Shown: positions 50,835-59,955, counted from the first letter of the stretch. The stretch is DNA of 64,000 bases from Desertimonas sp963772825 (GCA_963772825.1 CAVYYX010000001.1:61941-125940); one strand, 5' to 3'. Notes: generated from the letters alone by a model not told the origin. Program-made: numbers and translations.

Positions 50835-51232
50835 CGAGCTACGCGGATTCGAGCGCCCTGCTCAAGCGGTATCTCGACGAGCCGGACTCCGACCTGGCGG
50901 ACGAGCTGCTGGCCGGCGACGACGAACTCGTCACCGGCCGCCACACGGTCGTCGAGGTGCGCCGCAACCTCGCCCGACTGCTGTCGGGCTCCGCGCTGCG
51001 CGCCAGCCGGGCGGCGTTCGCCAGCGACCTCGCCGCCTTCGCCATCGTCGAGCTCGACGCGGCCACCTGCGAGCTCGCCGCGACCATCGCCGAGCAGACC
51101 GGAGCCCGCTCCCTCGACGCCCTGCACCTCGGCGCGGCGAGGCGCCTCGGCACCGCCTTGACGTTCATCACTTTCGATGTGCGACAGGGCCAGATCGCCC
51201 GAACGCTCGGTTTCCGGGTGGCCGGCCGATGA
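50831..51232 (+). CDS. vapC: PIN-domain ribonuclease toxin (VapC-like)
   Basis: A 133-residue PIN domain. Acidic residues forming the metal site are D6 (YADSSALLKRYLDE), a glutamate in HTVVEVRRNLARL, D in SLDALHLGAAR and D in FITFDVRQ. VapC toxins cleave tRNA or rRNA and stop translation when the antitoxin is lost. Overlap with the antitoxin gene fixes the ATG at 50831. Its presence within a polysaccharide locus may stabilise that region. Confidence 0.9.
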   Translation: MTSYADSSALLKRYLDEPDSDLADELLAGDDELVTGRHTVVEVRRNLARLLSGSALRASRAAFASDLAAFAIVELDAATCELAATIAEQTGARSLDALHLGAARRLGTALTFITFDVRQGQIARTLGFRVAGR

Positions 51233-51255
51233 CCCTCGGCACGCCCACCGCCGAC

Positions 51256-51299
51256 CGATGGGTGTTTACATGACCGTTCCGTCATGAAAACACCCATCG
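51256..51299. repeat. 19-bp inverted repeat covering a start codon
   Basis: CGATGGGTGTTTACATGAC (51256-51274) and GTCATGAAAACACCCATCG (51281-51299) pair at 17 of 19 positions around the loop CGTTCC. The ATG of the following glycosyltransferase (51284) lies in the right arm. It can act as the toxin-gene terminator and can hide the next start codon. Confidence 0.7.
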
Positions 51300-52284
51300 A
51301 TTGCCAGAAGGGGGCGGGGACGGGCGACTGGCCAGCCGTCGCCGTCGTGATGCCGGTGCGCAACGAGGCCGCCGACCTGCGCCGCGCCGTCGCCGCCGTG
51401 CGTGCCCAGGAGTACCCGGGCGCGCTGCAGATCTGCGTGGCAGTGGCGCCGAGCGAGGACGACACCGCGACAGTCGCCGCCGAGCTCGCCGCCGCACACG
51501 ACGACGTCATCGTCGTCGCCAATCCCGCCGGCACAACGCCTGCGGGACTCAACGCGGCAATCGCCGCGACGACCGGCGACGTCGTCGTGCGCGTCGACGG
51601 TCATGCCGAGCTCTCCCCCGGCTACCTCCGCCGGGCTGTCGAGACGCTCCAGAGGACCGGGGCAGTGAACGTCGGCGGAATCCAGCATGCCGTCGGCACG
51701 ACGCCGTTCGAGCGGGCGGTCGCCGACGCCATGACCTCGCGTTTCGGGACCGGCGACGCCACGTTCCACTACGGCGGAGCCGAGGGACCGACCGACACCG
51801 TGTACCTCGGCGTCTTCGACCGGGCGGCGCTCGAGGCGGCCGGCGCGCTATGACGAGGCTCTCGAACGCAACCAGGACTACGAACTCAACATCCGGTTGC
51901 GCCAAGCGGGCGGCGTGGTGTGGTTCGATCCCGAGCTGTCCGTCTCTTACCGCCCGCGGGGCACACTGCGTGGCCTCGCCCGGCAGTACTTCGACTACGG
52001 ACGGTGGAAGCGTCGGGTGATCGGCCGGCACCCACGCTCGCTGCGCTGGCGCCAGGCGGTCCCCCCGGCCGTGACTCTCACTGTCGTCGGCGGTCTGCTC
52101 GGCAGCGCTGTCATCGCGCCGAGCGCTGCTGTTCCCCACCGGCTACGCCGTCGCCGTCGCGGCTGCGGCGTTCAGTACCGGCTCAAACGCCGGAAGTCGG
52201 GTCCGCCTGATGGCGATCTTCCCGACGATGCACCTGTCGTGGGGCGCAGGGTTCCTGCTCGGGGCACCGCACCGCGTGTCGTGA
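51284..52284 (+). CDS. family 2 glycosyltransferase (ExoA-like), two apparent frameshifts
   Basis: The first frame gives VAVVMPVRNEAADLRRAVAA, VVRVDGHAELSPGYLRRA and the FHYGGAEGPTDTVYLGVFDR loop. The second, from about 51850, continues YDEALERNQDYELNIRLRQA and GVVWFDPELSVSYRPRGTLR, with the acidic ED-like DYEL site and a basic RQYFDYGRWKRRV helix. The third, from about 52130, gives a membrane-like end PTGYAVAVAAAAFS and HLSWGAGFLLGAP. Joined length is about 332 residues, like succinoglycan-type ExoA with a C-terminal membrane anchor. Both shifts are single-base. No start other than ATG 51284 is in frame upstream of the first strand. Confidence 0.75.
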
Positions 52285-52303
52285 CGGCGGAGAGCGCTGC
52301 CCC

Positions 52304-53086
52304 TCAGGACGTCCGTGCCGGGTCGACGCCGGCGTCGACCGAGCGGACACGGTCGAGCCAGCCGAACAGCACAGCGATCGCTCGCGGGTCGTGACGGAGC
52401 CGGTGCCCGGCGCCGACGAGCAGGCTCAGTTCTGCCGACCCGTGGGCAGCGGCGAGCTGGCGGGCGTCGGTGGTCGGCACGCTCTCGTCGTCGTCACCGT
52501 GCATCACCAGCAGAGGCCGCGGGGCGAAACGGCGGGAGGCGTCGATCGGGCGAAAGCGGCGGAATGCCCGGCTCCACTCCTCGAACGACGCAGGGAACCC
52601 GGGGGTGTTGATCGCCCCGATGTCACGGGCGTGCTCGAGGAAGCGGCGCGGGTGCTCTGCCCAGTCGTCGAAGTCGGCGCGTGGGCTGAGCAACGCAGCG
52701 CCGCACACCCGCGGATCGTCGGCGGCGACGCAGATGGCGATCGAGCCGCCCGTGTTGGTGCCGATCAGCACGACGTCGGACGGCGACGTCTCGGCGACGA
52801 CGTAGTCGATGGCGCTGCGCAGGTCGTCGACCCAGCCCTGCAGCGAGAAGTCGCCGGCGCTGGTGCCGGTGCCTCGGAAGTTGAACGTCATCCCGACGTA
52901 CCCGAGGTCGTGGGCGATGCGGTCGACGAACTGCGGGAACGTGCCCGCCGAGCGGCGGGCGTCGATCGGCCCGATCGGGAAGCCGTGGCACAGGATCGCC
53001 GCCGGACGCTGCCCGGCCGTCGATCCGGTTGGCACGGTGAGGTGGCACGCCAGCGAGTGGGGTCCGGAGCGGAACGTGCCCTTCAT
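52304..53086 (-). CDS. alpha/beta-hydrolase-fold protein with Asn at the nucleophile site
   Basis: A 260-residue alpha/beta-hydrolase: FPIGPIDARRSAGTFPQFVD and GMTFNFRGTGTSAGDFSLQG are the oxyanion and strand-4 regions. The acid is in LVMHGDDDESVP and the histidine in LVGAGHRLRHDP. At the elbow the sequence is VLIGTNTGGSIAIC, so the position normally holding serine (G-x-S-x-G) is N111. AAC differs from AGC by one base. The protein may be non-catalytic, use a neighbouring residue, or carry a sequence error. The ATG at 53086 begins the domain directly. Its 3' end faces the glycosyltransferase stop. Confidence 0.8.
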   Translation of the reverse strand: MKGTFRSGPHSLACHLTVPTGSTAGQRPAAILCHGFPIGPIDARRSAGTFPQFVDRIAHDLGYVGMTFNFRGTGTSAGDFSLQGWVDDLRSAIDYVVAETSPSDVVLIGTNTGGSIAICVAADDPRVCGAALLSPRADFDDWAEHPRRFLEHARDIGAINTPGFPASFEEWSRAFRRFRPIDASRRFAPRPLLVMHGDDDESVPTTDARQLAAAHGSAELSLLVGAGHRLRHDPRAIAVLFGWLDRVRSVDAGVDPARTS

Positions 53087-53105
53087 CCCGGCGACCCAGC
53101 TCCCG

Positions 53106-53330
53106 TCACGATCGCGGCGTGCGCACCACGCGGTGGGAGCCCGGCGTCGCCAGGTGATAACCACGATTGCGGGCCTCGGCGAGCGTGTCCGGGGAGAACC
53201 CGATGCCGACCCCGAGGTCGACGAACTCCTCTACCGCAGCGGCGTCTTCCCACGCGTCGAGGTCGTACACCAGCTGCGTGCGCTTGTCGCCGACATATCG
53301 GTGGTGCTCGAACCGCGACGGACGCTTCAC
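53106..53330 (-). CDS. 74-residue hypothetical protein
   Basis: A short acidic-then-basic protein (RYVGDKRTQLVYDLDAWED through LGVGIGFSPDTLAEARNRGY). It begins and ends cleanly, keeps a normal codon pattern and sits 19 bases before the hydrolase on the same strand, so it is likely real and cotranscribed. The sequence does not fit a family I know. A small cytosolic regulator or adaptor is possible. Confidence 0.55.
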   Translation of the reverse strand: MKRPSRFEHHRYVGDKRTQLVYDLDAWEDAAAVEEFVDLGVGIGFSPDTLAEARNRGYHLATPGSHRVVRTPRS

Positions 53331-53505
53331 GAGCCGAACGGTAGCGACCGGAGGCAGCCGTCAACGCAGCACGGCGAGCATCAACCGGATCAGCCCGACG
53401 ACGCTGGGCGTCAGCGTGCAGCCCGCCGACCTCCACGGTCGTGTTCGCTGACACAGAGAGGCTTCGATCGGCGTGTCAACACAGCGAACGTTCTCTGACT
53501 CGGCA

Positions 53506-54432
53506 TTAGCAGTCGTTGATCACCGTGTTGCTCGGCGCCGAGACGTTGCCCGACGTGTCGACCGCTGTCAGGAAGATCTCGGTCGGCCCCGTCGATACGC
53601 AGGAGACGAACGCTCGACCCTGGCCGATGACAGCGCCGCCGAGCGCGCCATCGACGAAGATGTCGTAGCGGATCTGCGACTGGGGGTCGGTGTCGTCGGT
53701 TGACTGGCTCCAGAACAACTCGATGTCGAGCGGGTCGCTCGACGAGCTGATGCGCAGGTTCGTCGGGGCGGTCGGTGGCTGCACGTCGGTGACGGCTGTC
53801 GTCGTCACCGCGAGCACGTTGCTCACGGCGACGTTACCGGCGGCGTCGCGGACGGTGACCTGGAACTGGTAGGCCGTCGCGGGTGTCAGATTCTGCACCG
53901 TCTCCGACGGCGGGCCGAGACGGTCGACGAAGTACGGGCTCCCGTCGACGAGCAGCGTGGTCCACACCTGACTGATGTCGTCGACCGCTTGCGTCCAGGC
54001 GAGCGAGACCCTGGTCGGCGACACCGAGGTCGCCGACAGCGTCGGCGCCGGGCTCGGCGGCGTCGTGTCGGGTGGTGTGGTGAGGCTCACGGTGTTGCTG
54101 TTCGCCGAGCGGTTGCCGGCCGCGTCGATGGCATACACCGAGAACGTGTGCGTGCGGTCGGGCAGCAGCTTCGATCGGGTGAGCGTCGTCTGCGGCGGGT
54201 TGACCCGGATGCACCCGCTGCCGTTCGTCTGCACGCAGTACCAGAAGTTCGACGAGTTGTCGCTCGACGCATTCCAGGCCAGCGACACACTGGTGTCGGT
54301 CGACGCCGTGATGCGCAGATTGCCAGGCGTCGTCGGCGGCGTGCGATCCCGTGCCGCGTCGGCCGGCGCGACGGTGACGAGCAGCCCCAGCGCGACGGTG
54401 GCGGCGACCACGGCAGAGCGATATCGGGGCAT
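53506..54432 (-). CDS. secreted fibronectin type III repeat protein
   Basis: A 308-residue protein with a cleavable signal peptide (AAVVAATVALGLLVTVAPADA-type, seen as VVAATVALGLLVTVAPADA) and three fibronectin type III domains of about 90 residues. The first runs from TPGNLRITASTDTSVSLAWN to YAIDAAGNRSANSNTVSL. The second runs from VSPTRVSLAWTQAVDD to VTVRDAAGNVAVSN, and the third from PTAPTNLRISSSSDPLDIEL to the end. Cysteines in domains one and three may form disulfides. Such proteins bind carbohydrate or connect surface layers. The gene is intact, in contrast to the similar but frameshifted one at 55581. Confidence 0.83.
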   Translation of the reverse strand: MPRYRSAVVAATVALGLLVTVAPADAARDRTPPTTPGNLRITASTDTSVSLAWNASSDNSSNFWYCVQTNGSGCIRVNPPQTTLTRSKLLPDRTHTFSVYAIDAAGNRSANSNTVSLTTPPDTTPPSPAPTLSATSVSPTRVSLAWTQAVDDISQVWTTLLVDGSPYFVDRLGPPSETVQNLTPATAYQFQVTVRDAAGNVAVSNVLAVTTTAVTDVQPPTAPTNLRISSSSDPLDIELFWSQSTDDTDPQSQIRYDIFVDGALGGAVIGQGRAFVSCVSTGPTEIFLTAVDTSGNVSAPSNTVINDC

Positions 54433-54567
54433 CGTGACCTCCCCAAGATGTCAGCGGCGATGTACACCGATCACTACGGCGAACCTCGCCGATCGGTTCT
54501 CGTCGGCGATCGAGCCGGTTCGGAGCCGAAGGCGACAGGCGCGCGGTCCGGCACTTCCGAACTGCGG

Positions 54568-54598
54568 AGTGAGATGCACCGAGTCGGTGCATCTCACT
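54568..54598. repeat. perfect 15-bp palindrome flanked by direct repeats
   Basis: AGTGAGATGCACCGA (54568-54582) and TCGGTGCATCTCACT (54584-54598) are perfect reverse complements around one base. The word ACTGCGGAG occurs as a direct repeat on each side (54561-54569 and 54596-54604). It lies upstream of the FN3 gene start and could be its operator, or a terminator for a gene read toward it. Confidence 0.62.
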
Positions 54599-54629
54599 GC
54601 GGAGAACGAGCGTGGTGCCGCAAGTCCGT

Positions 54630-55073
54630 TGTGAGACGCCTGGGCATCCGATTCGCCTCGCCTGGCTCGCGTGCGGCGATGCCCGTCGGCGGCGTGGGTT
54701 CGACGTTGGTGGCATTCGTCGGTCGCGGAGTCGTGGCCACCGCCGGTGCCGACGAGAACAGCGGTCCCGAAGTGCGATCGACAGCACCGATCTGTCTCCC
54801 TCATCGTCGGCGACCGACGGCACTGCTCTAACCGCCTTCGGGTGTCGACGTACGTCGTCGTCGCAGGGGACAGCCTGAACGTCATCGCCGATCGCGCCTG
54901 TGTCTCCATGTCCGACCTGGAGCGGCGTCTCCGTGGGTAGCCCCCGAATGACCACGGACGAGTTGTCGATACCCGCCGACGCCGCGTCGCTAACCCCCCG
55001 GGCCACCGTGGGCCCCGTCGGGCTCGATTACGAGAGCGGCGTGTTTCACTGGCCCTACAACTTCGAGTTCTGA
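54630..55073 (+). pseudogene. broken LysM-type gene remnant
   Basis: In one plus-strand frame, YVVVAGDSLNVIADRACVSM followed by SDLE (about 54851-54922) matches the LysM fold (YxVxxGDSLxxIAxxxxVSxxDL) that binds peptidoglycan or chitin. Upstream in other frames are hydrophobic and Ala/Gly-rich stretches like a signal region, and downstream from ATG 54948 a 41-codon frame ends FHWPYNFEF before a stop at 55073. No single frame holds the gene, so several indels would be needed. I read it as a degraded or badly sequenced envelope-protein gene; borders are approximate. Confidence 0.4.
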
Positions 55074-55580
55074 GACCCGTCCAGTTACGCCACGCCAGAG
55101 TGCATAGATGCCTGGCATTTCCTGCTGCGTGTCTAACGTGATCGAGCGTCGGACCCCCCGAGCTTCTTGACGCGCTCGATGCGCTGCCAGACCTGGTTCC
55201 GGCAGACATCATGGAGAAGGCGACGCGTGTCGCCCGCGTCTGAACAACGCGCACAAGGATGTGTGGGCACAGCTGGCGCCTCTCTTCCTCGGGTGCGGCG
55301 ATGCGGGGCGTGTGCCCGCAGAACGTACGCTGCCCCGGACGACCCGTCTGCCTCCTCCGACGACGATCGGACCGATTGTCGCGCCCTCCGCCGTGAACAC
55401 TTCGCCGGCGCCGCCAGCACATTTCCTGCCCCAGCGAGCACCTGAGCAGCCCACCAGAAGGGTGCGCTCCCGGAGATTTCGTTGGGCCAGCCAGCTCGGC
55501 TACGGCGAGGTCCCGTGGCGCCTCCGACGTCGTAGCCTGGCGCCCAGTGTCACGACGGGATCAATCTGGGCAGCGAACAC
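55074..55580. other. region without recognisable gene
   Basis: About 500 bases where no frame on either strand shows a family motif. Frames are short and overlap, and composition looks like broken coding sequence. Given the dense frameshifts on both sides, a lost gene is as likely as true intergenic DNA. Confidence 0.5.
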
Positions 55581-56752
55581 ATGACTGACTCACCGAACAC
55601 AACATCCGACACCGACCCGCTGCCGGCTCGCACCGGTTCAGTCAGTAGCCGACGCACAACGAGGATGGCCGCCGTCGTCGCACTTGCGGCAATCCCGGTG
55701 TTGGCGGCGGCTGCCGACGACACCGTCACAACGACCGAGACCACCACCACCGAGACCGCGAGTTCGACGGCCGACACCACCACAACGACCGCTGACACCA
55801 CCACGACCATCGGCGGCGACACCACCACGACCGCCGACACCAGCAAACAACCACCACCACCATCGTCACGACGTCGACCACCACGACCACCGTCCCGGCG
55901 ACGACCACGACGGCCGACACCACAACGACCACCATCGCCGCCGCGACGCCGCTCGCGGCCCGGCCGCCGTGGCCCTGCCCGCTGCGCCGGCCAACCTCCG
56001 CGCCCGCCGGTCGGGCACCACCATCTCGCTCGCCTGGAATGCCGTGCCCGGCGCCGAAACGTACAAGGTATATGTCGCCACGTCGGGTGCCGGTCCGTTC
56101 ACCGTCGCTGGCACGTGGCCCTCAGCCGCATTCACCATCGGCAACCTCAACGCCCGAACCCGCTACTACGTTCGTGTCTCCGCCGCGAACGCCGCGGGCT
56201 GGTCGCCAACGAGCACCACCCTTGTCGTGGCACCGATGCCCCGTCCGGCCGCCCCGGCCAACCTCCGCGCCCGCCGGTCAGGCACCACCATCTCGCTCGC
56301 CTGGAACGCCGTGCCCGGCGCCGAAACGTACAAGGTATATGTCGCCACGTCGGGTGCCGGTCCGTTCACCGTCGCTGGCACGTGGCCCTCAGCCGCATTC
56401 ACCATCGGCAACCTCAACGCCCGAACCCGCTACTACGTTCGTGTCTCCGCCGCGAACGCCGCGGGCTGGTCGCCAACGAGCACCACCCTCGTCGTGCCTT
56501 GTTGCCCGACTGCGCCGGTCAACCTGAGGGCTCGGCGCTGGTCGGACAACATCTCGCTGGCGTGGGACGCCGTCCCGGGAGCGAGTAAATACGTCATCTA
56601 CGTCGCGACATCGGCCGCAGGCCCGTACACGAACCTGAACACCTGGCCTCGGGCGTCATACACCGCCGGCGGGTGAACCCCGCAAGCCGCTACTACTTCC
56701 GCGTGTTCGCCGGTAACGGCGCAGGCTGGTCGCCGATGAGTGCGACACTCTC
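55581..56752 (+). CDS. Thr-rich, fibronectin-repeat secreted protein, frameshifted and truncated
   Basis: It starts MTDSPNTTSDTDPLPARTGS with a signal-like helix (RMAAVVALAAIPVLAAAADD). A threonine-rich stalk follows (TTTTTADTTTTIGGDTTTT and more in a second frame), then fibronectin type III repeats from about 55975: PANLRARRSGTTISLAWNAV and YYVRVSAANAAGWSP. Repeats one and two are almost identical; a third is diverged. Frames change near 55850, 55960 and 56670. After SPMSATL in a fourth repeat the sequence passes directly into trxB, so the true end is missing. It is probably a cell-surface or matrix protein, possibly O-glycosylated on the stalk. Confidence 0.68.
55987..56500 (+). repeat. near-identical tandem FN3 repeat, 267-bp period
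   Basis: Two direct copies start at 55987 and 56254 (267 bases, 89 codons). Over about 245 bases they differ at only a few positions, for example a G/A and a T/C early on. The third repeat (from about 56505) is clearly diverged. This points to a recent duplication or gene conversion between repeats. Confidence 0.8.
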
Positions 56753-57673
56753 GGGTCGGGCCCGGCCCGACCGCCGCCATCTACGCGCCGCGCCAACCTC
56801 GGCCCTCGTGATCGAAGGCATCGGTGCGGGCGGCCAGTTGATGCTCACCACCGAGTCGAGAACTACCCCGGTTTCCCCGACGGGATCTGGGCCCGAGCTC
56901 ATGATCGAAGTTCCGCAAGCAGGCCGAACGGTTCGGCGCCGAATTCGTCACCGCGGACGCCGATCGGGTCGACTTCCGCCGCGCCGTTCGGGGTCTGGGT
57001 CGGCGACCACCGAGTACCGCGCCACGCGATCATCATCTCCACCGGCGCCACCGCCCGATGCTCGGCCTTCCCAACGAGCAACGTCTGCTCGGCCACGGCG
57101 TCTCCACCTGCGCCACCTGCGACGGCTTCTTCTTCCGTGAGCAAGCCATCGCGGTCGTCGGCGGCGGCGACTCCGCCATCGAAGAAGCAATGTTCCTCAC
57201 CAAGTTCGCCACCACGGTCACGGTCATCCACCGGCGCGACGAGCTTCGCGGCGTCGAAGATCATGCAGGACCGGGCTTCGCGAACCCGAAGATCGAGTTC
57301 ATCTGGGACACGGTCGTCAACGACATCGTCGGCGAACCAAGGTCGAGGCGCTGACGACTCCGCAACATCATCACCGGCGAGACGTCGAAACTTCCGGTCG
57401 ACGGCATGTTCGTGGCGATCGGCCACGACCCCAACACCGCCCTGTTTCGCGGGCAGCTCGACCTCGACGACGACGGCTACATCATCACCGCCACCCAACT
57501 CCACCCGCACGTCCGTGGAAGGCGTGTTCGCGGCGGCGACGTCAGGACCACGTGTACCGCAGGCGATCACCGCGGCGGGCAGCGGCTGCATGGCGGCGAT
57601 CGAAGCCGAGCGTTGGCTAGCGGACAGGCGCACGCCGCGACTAGCCGCGAACCCACGGGAATGTCCGAGGTGA
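56753..57673 (+). CDS. trxB: thioredoxin reductase, 5' truncated and frameshifted
   Basis: Recognisable pieces in order are TAAIYA and LVIEGIGAGGQLMLTTE, LMIEFRKQAERFGAEFVTAD, the redox centre GHGVSTCATCDGFFF (CATC), the NADPH site AIAVVGGGDSAIEEAMFLTK, VTVIHRRDELR, FVAIGHDPNTALF and the C-terminal AITAAGSGCMAAIEAERWLA. These make an NADPH-thioredoxin reductase of normal size, but at least six single-base shifts are needed and the first about 15 residues (start codon and first Rossmann strand) are absent. The preceding sequence is an FN3 repeat. Neighbours trxA and a cwlM-like gene give the same order as the mycobacterial origin region. Confidence 0.85.
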   Translation, partial: GSGPARPPPSTRRANLGPRDRRHRCGRPVDAHHRVENYPGFPDGIWARAHDRSSASRPNGSAPNSSPRTPIGSTSAAPFGVWVGDHRVPRHAIIISTGATARCSAFPTSNVCSATASPPAPPATASSSVSKPSRSSAAATPPSKKQCSSPSSPPRSRSSTGATSFAASKIMQDRASRTRRSSSSGTRSSTTSSANQGRGADDSATSSPARRRNFRSTACSWRSATTPTPPCFAGSSTSTTTATSSPPPNSTRTSVEGVFAAATSGPRVPQAITAAGSGCMAAIEAERWLADRRTPRLAANPRECPR

Positions 57674-57729
57674 CCCGGCGGTTTGTGCTCTGCCGGTCGG
57701 TAGACTCGCCCGACCAGGAAAGGACCCCC

Positions 57730-58059
57730 GTGGCCGACGAATCGTGACCCTCTCCGACTCCACGTTCGACGAAGCGATCGCGCGGATCCGACACGCCCGT
57801 CCTCGTCGACTTCTGGGCCGAGTGGTGCGGTCCGTGCAAGATGATCGCCCCCGTCCTGGACGAGATCGCGGAGGAGCAGCGCGGCAAGATCGCCGTCGCC
57901 AAGGTCAACGTCGACGACAACCCCGACATCGCTCGCCGGTACGAGGTGATGAGCATCCCCACGCTGCTCGTCTTCAAGGACGGCGAGCCGGCCAAGCGCA
58001 TCGTCGGCGCCAAGGGCAAGGGGCAGCTCCTCCAGGACCTCGCCGAGTACATCGCTTGA
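57730..58059 (+). CDS. trxA: thioredoxin, two apparent frameshifts
   Basis: A GTG start (57730) leads to VTLSDSTFDEAIA, then, after a further shift near 57790, to PVLVDFWAEWCGPCKMIAPV with the active-site WCGPC, and an intact tail NVDDNPDIARRYEVMSIPTL, LVFKDGEPAKRIVGAKGKGQ. Joined length is about 109 residues, normal for thioredoxin. It receives electrons from the adjacent trxB product. Shifts lie at about 57744 and 57790. The stop overlaps the TTG start of the downstream gene by four bases (TTGA). Confidence 0.9.
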
Positions 58060-59040
58060 GCGATCCGGCCGTCCTCCGGCTCGGGCAGCAGCGGCGAGGC
58101 GGTCCGGGACCTCCAACACGGCTCGTCGCGCTCGGTGCCCGGTCGCGCCGTCGACGACCCGGCTCGTTCGGTTCGACCACGGTGCGTGTACGTTCGGGGC
58201 TTCCAAGAGCACCGTGGCCTTCCGGTCGACGGAACTGCGGCCCCCAGACCTGGACCGCGCTGGTCGAGACCGGCTTCCGCCTCGGCGATCGGCTCCTGTA
58301 CCTCCGCCGCCCCATGCTGCGGGCGACGACGTCGCCACCTCCAACGCCAGCTCAGCGCCCTCGGGTTCGACGCGGGCGGGTCGACGGCATCTTCGGGCCC
58401 GACACCACCGGCGCGCTCACCGAGTTCCAACGCAATGCCGGCTCGTTGGTGGACGGCGCTCGGGCCCGACACGGCCGCCCTCGCCCGCTTCGGGAGCCCG
58501 GATCGGCACACTCGCCGTCGGTCCGTGGCCGGCGTGCGCGAGCGCAAGCTCCTCGCCGCGGCCCGCACAGCTTCGAGGGTCGCCGGGTGTTCCTGGCGGG
58601 CGCCCTCGCTTCGGCGCGGTGACCGACCTCGGCGATGCACGGCCTGGTCGAGGCCGGGGCCACCGTCGTGCTGGTCCGGTGCCGACGACTCGGCCCTGGC
58701 CCCCCAGGCCAACGGCTTCGACGCCGACCTCTTCTTCGGCGTCCGCCCCGGCGACGAGCGGCTGCCGCTGCTAGTACTTCGCGATCGCGGCCGTTCCGGT
58801 CGAGCGGCTTCCGCGTCGCGCCGCGGTCGGTGCCGAGCTGCCCACCGACCTCGAGTCGAGGCCACGTCTGCGGGAGGCGCCTCACCGCATCCTCCGCGAG
58901 ACGCGCATGCCGGCGGTCTCTGCGAACCGGCCGCGCACGACGACGTCGCCGGGACCAGGCGGTCGTCACCGCGGGCGCGGACGTGCGTGCGGCATCTCGT
59001 CAGCATCCGGCGGGCGTCGCGGAGCCACCGACCCGACAGC
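58056..59040 (+). CDS. peptidoglycan-binding / amidase-like protein (CwlM family), frameshifted
   Basis: Pieces in several frames give two peptidoglycan-binding repeats: PAVLRLG, EHRGLPVDG and PQTWTALVETGFRLGDRLLY, then LQRQLSALGFDAG, VDGIFGPDTTGALTEFQRNA. A further part resembling N-acetylmuramoyl-L-alanine amidase follows (VMHGLVEAGATVVLVR-like, FDADLFFGVRPGDE). The position after trxA and facing parB is that of cwlM in mycobacteria, which controls peptidoglycan precursor synthesis. Whether this homologue is an active hydrolase cannot be judged because of many frameshifts. The start (TTG 58056) overlaps the trxA stop; the end near 59040 is approximate. Confidence 0.72.
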
Positions 59041-59042
59041 AG

Positions 59043-59955
59043 TCATTGCTCGCAACGACTATGTCGTCGCGGTGCCACGGCTCCGTCCGTCATCAGGCGG
59101 TAGATCCGCTCGAGGTCCTCGAGGGTCGCGAAGTCGATCACGACCTGCCCCGCTGGGCTGCCCATCGTGACTTCACCCGGGTCTCGAGGTGGTCGCCGAG
59201 CAGCTCCTCGAGCTCGAGCAGACCGGGCGGGCGCAGACGGCTCCGGCGTGCTCGGTCCGCCGTGCTCGTGCGCTCGGGCTCGGGTGGGCGTCGGCTCGCG
59301 GACGGCCTCCTCGACCGCGCGGACCGAGAGGTCTCCTGGACGACGCGCCGGGCGAGCTGCTCCTGGAACGCGCGGTCGGGCGTGCCGAGCAGAGCCCGGG
59401 CGTGGCCCATGCTGCAGCCGGTCCTCTGGACCAGCTGCTGGATCGACGGTGGGAGCTGGAACAGCCGGAGCGTGTTGGTGATCGCGGCCCGGCTCTTGCC
59501 GACCCGGGTCGCGACCTCCTCGTGGGTGAGCCCGAAGTCCTCGATCAGCTGCTGGTAGGCCGCGGCCTCCTCGAGCGGGTTGAGGTCCTCGCGGTGCAGG
59601 TTCTCGACCAGCGCCTGCTCGAGCGACGTGGCGTCGTCGGTCGTCGCGCACGAGCGCCGGGATCGTCTGCAGGCCGGCCCGCTGGCGGCCCGCCAGCGCC
59701 GCTCGCCGGCGATCAGCTCGTAGCCGTCGTCGACCGGGCGCACGAGCACCGGCTGGAGCACGCCGACCTCGCGGATCGAGTCGGCGAGCGCGCCGAGCGC
59801 CTCCTCGTCGAAGTGGCCGCGGGGCTGGTACGGGTTCGGCCGGATCGCCGCCAGCGGCAGCTCCTCGCAGTCCACCGCCGGCTCCGTCGGATCGAGGCTC
59901 GTCCCCGCGGGATCAGCGCCCCGAGGCCCTTACCCAGCCCGCCGCGTCGCGCCAC
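59043..59955 (-). CDS. parB: chromosome-partitioning protein ParB, frameshifted
   Basis: It starts with a GTG at 59955 and MARRGGLGKGLGALIP, the usual ParB opening. It then gives IRPNPYQPRGHFDEEALGAL, the CTPase motif region GYELIAGERRWRA, SLEQALVENLHREDLNPLEE and the helix-turn-helix EVATRVGKSRAAITNTLRLF that reads parS. The C-terminal dimer part ends VVIDFATLEDLERIYRLM. Shifts are needed near 59890, 59650-59690 and 59330-59170. It overlaps the parA stop. ParB spreads from parS on CTP binding and loads SMC; three parS sites lie just upstream of parA. Confidence 0.9.
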
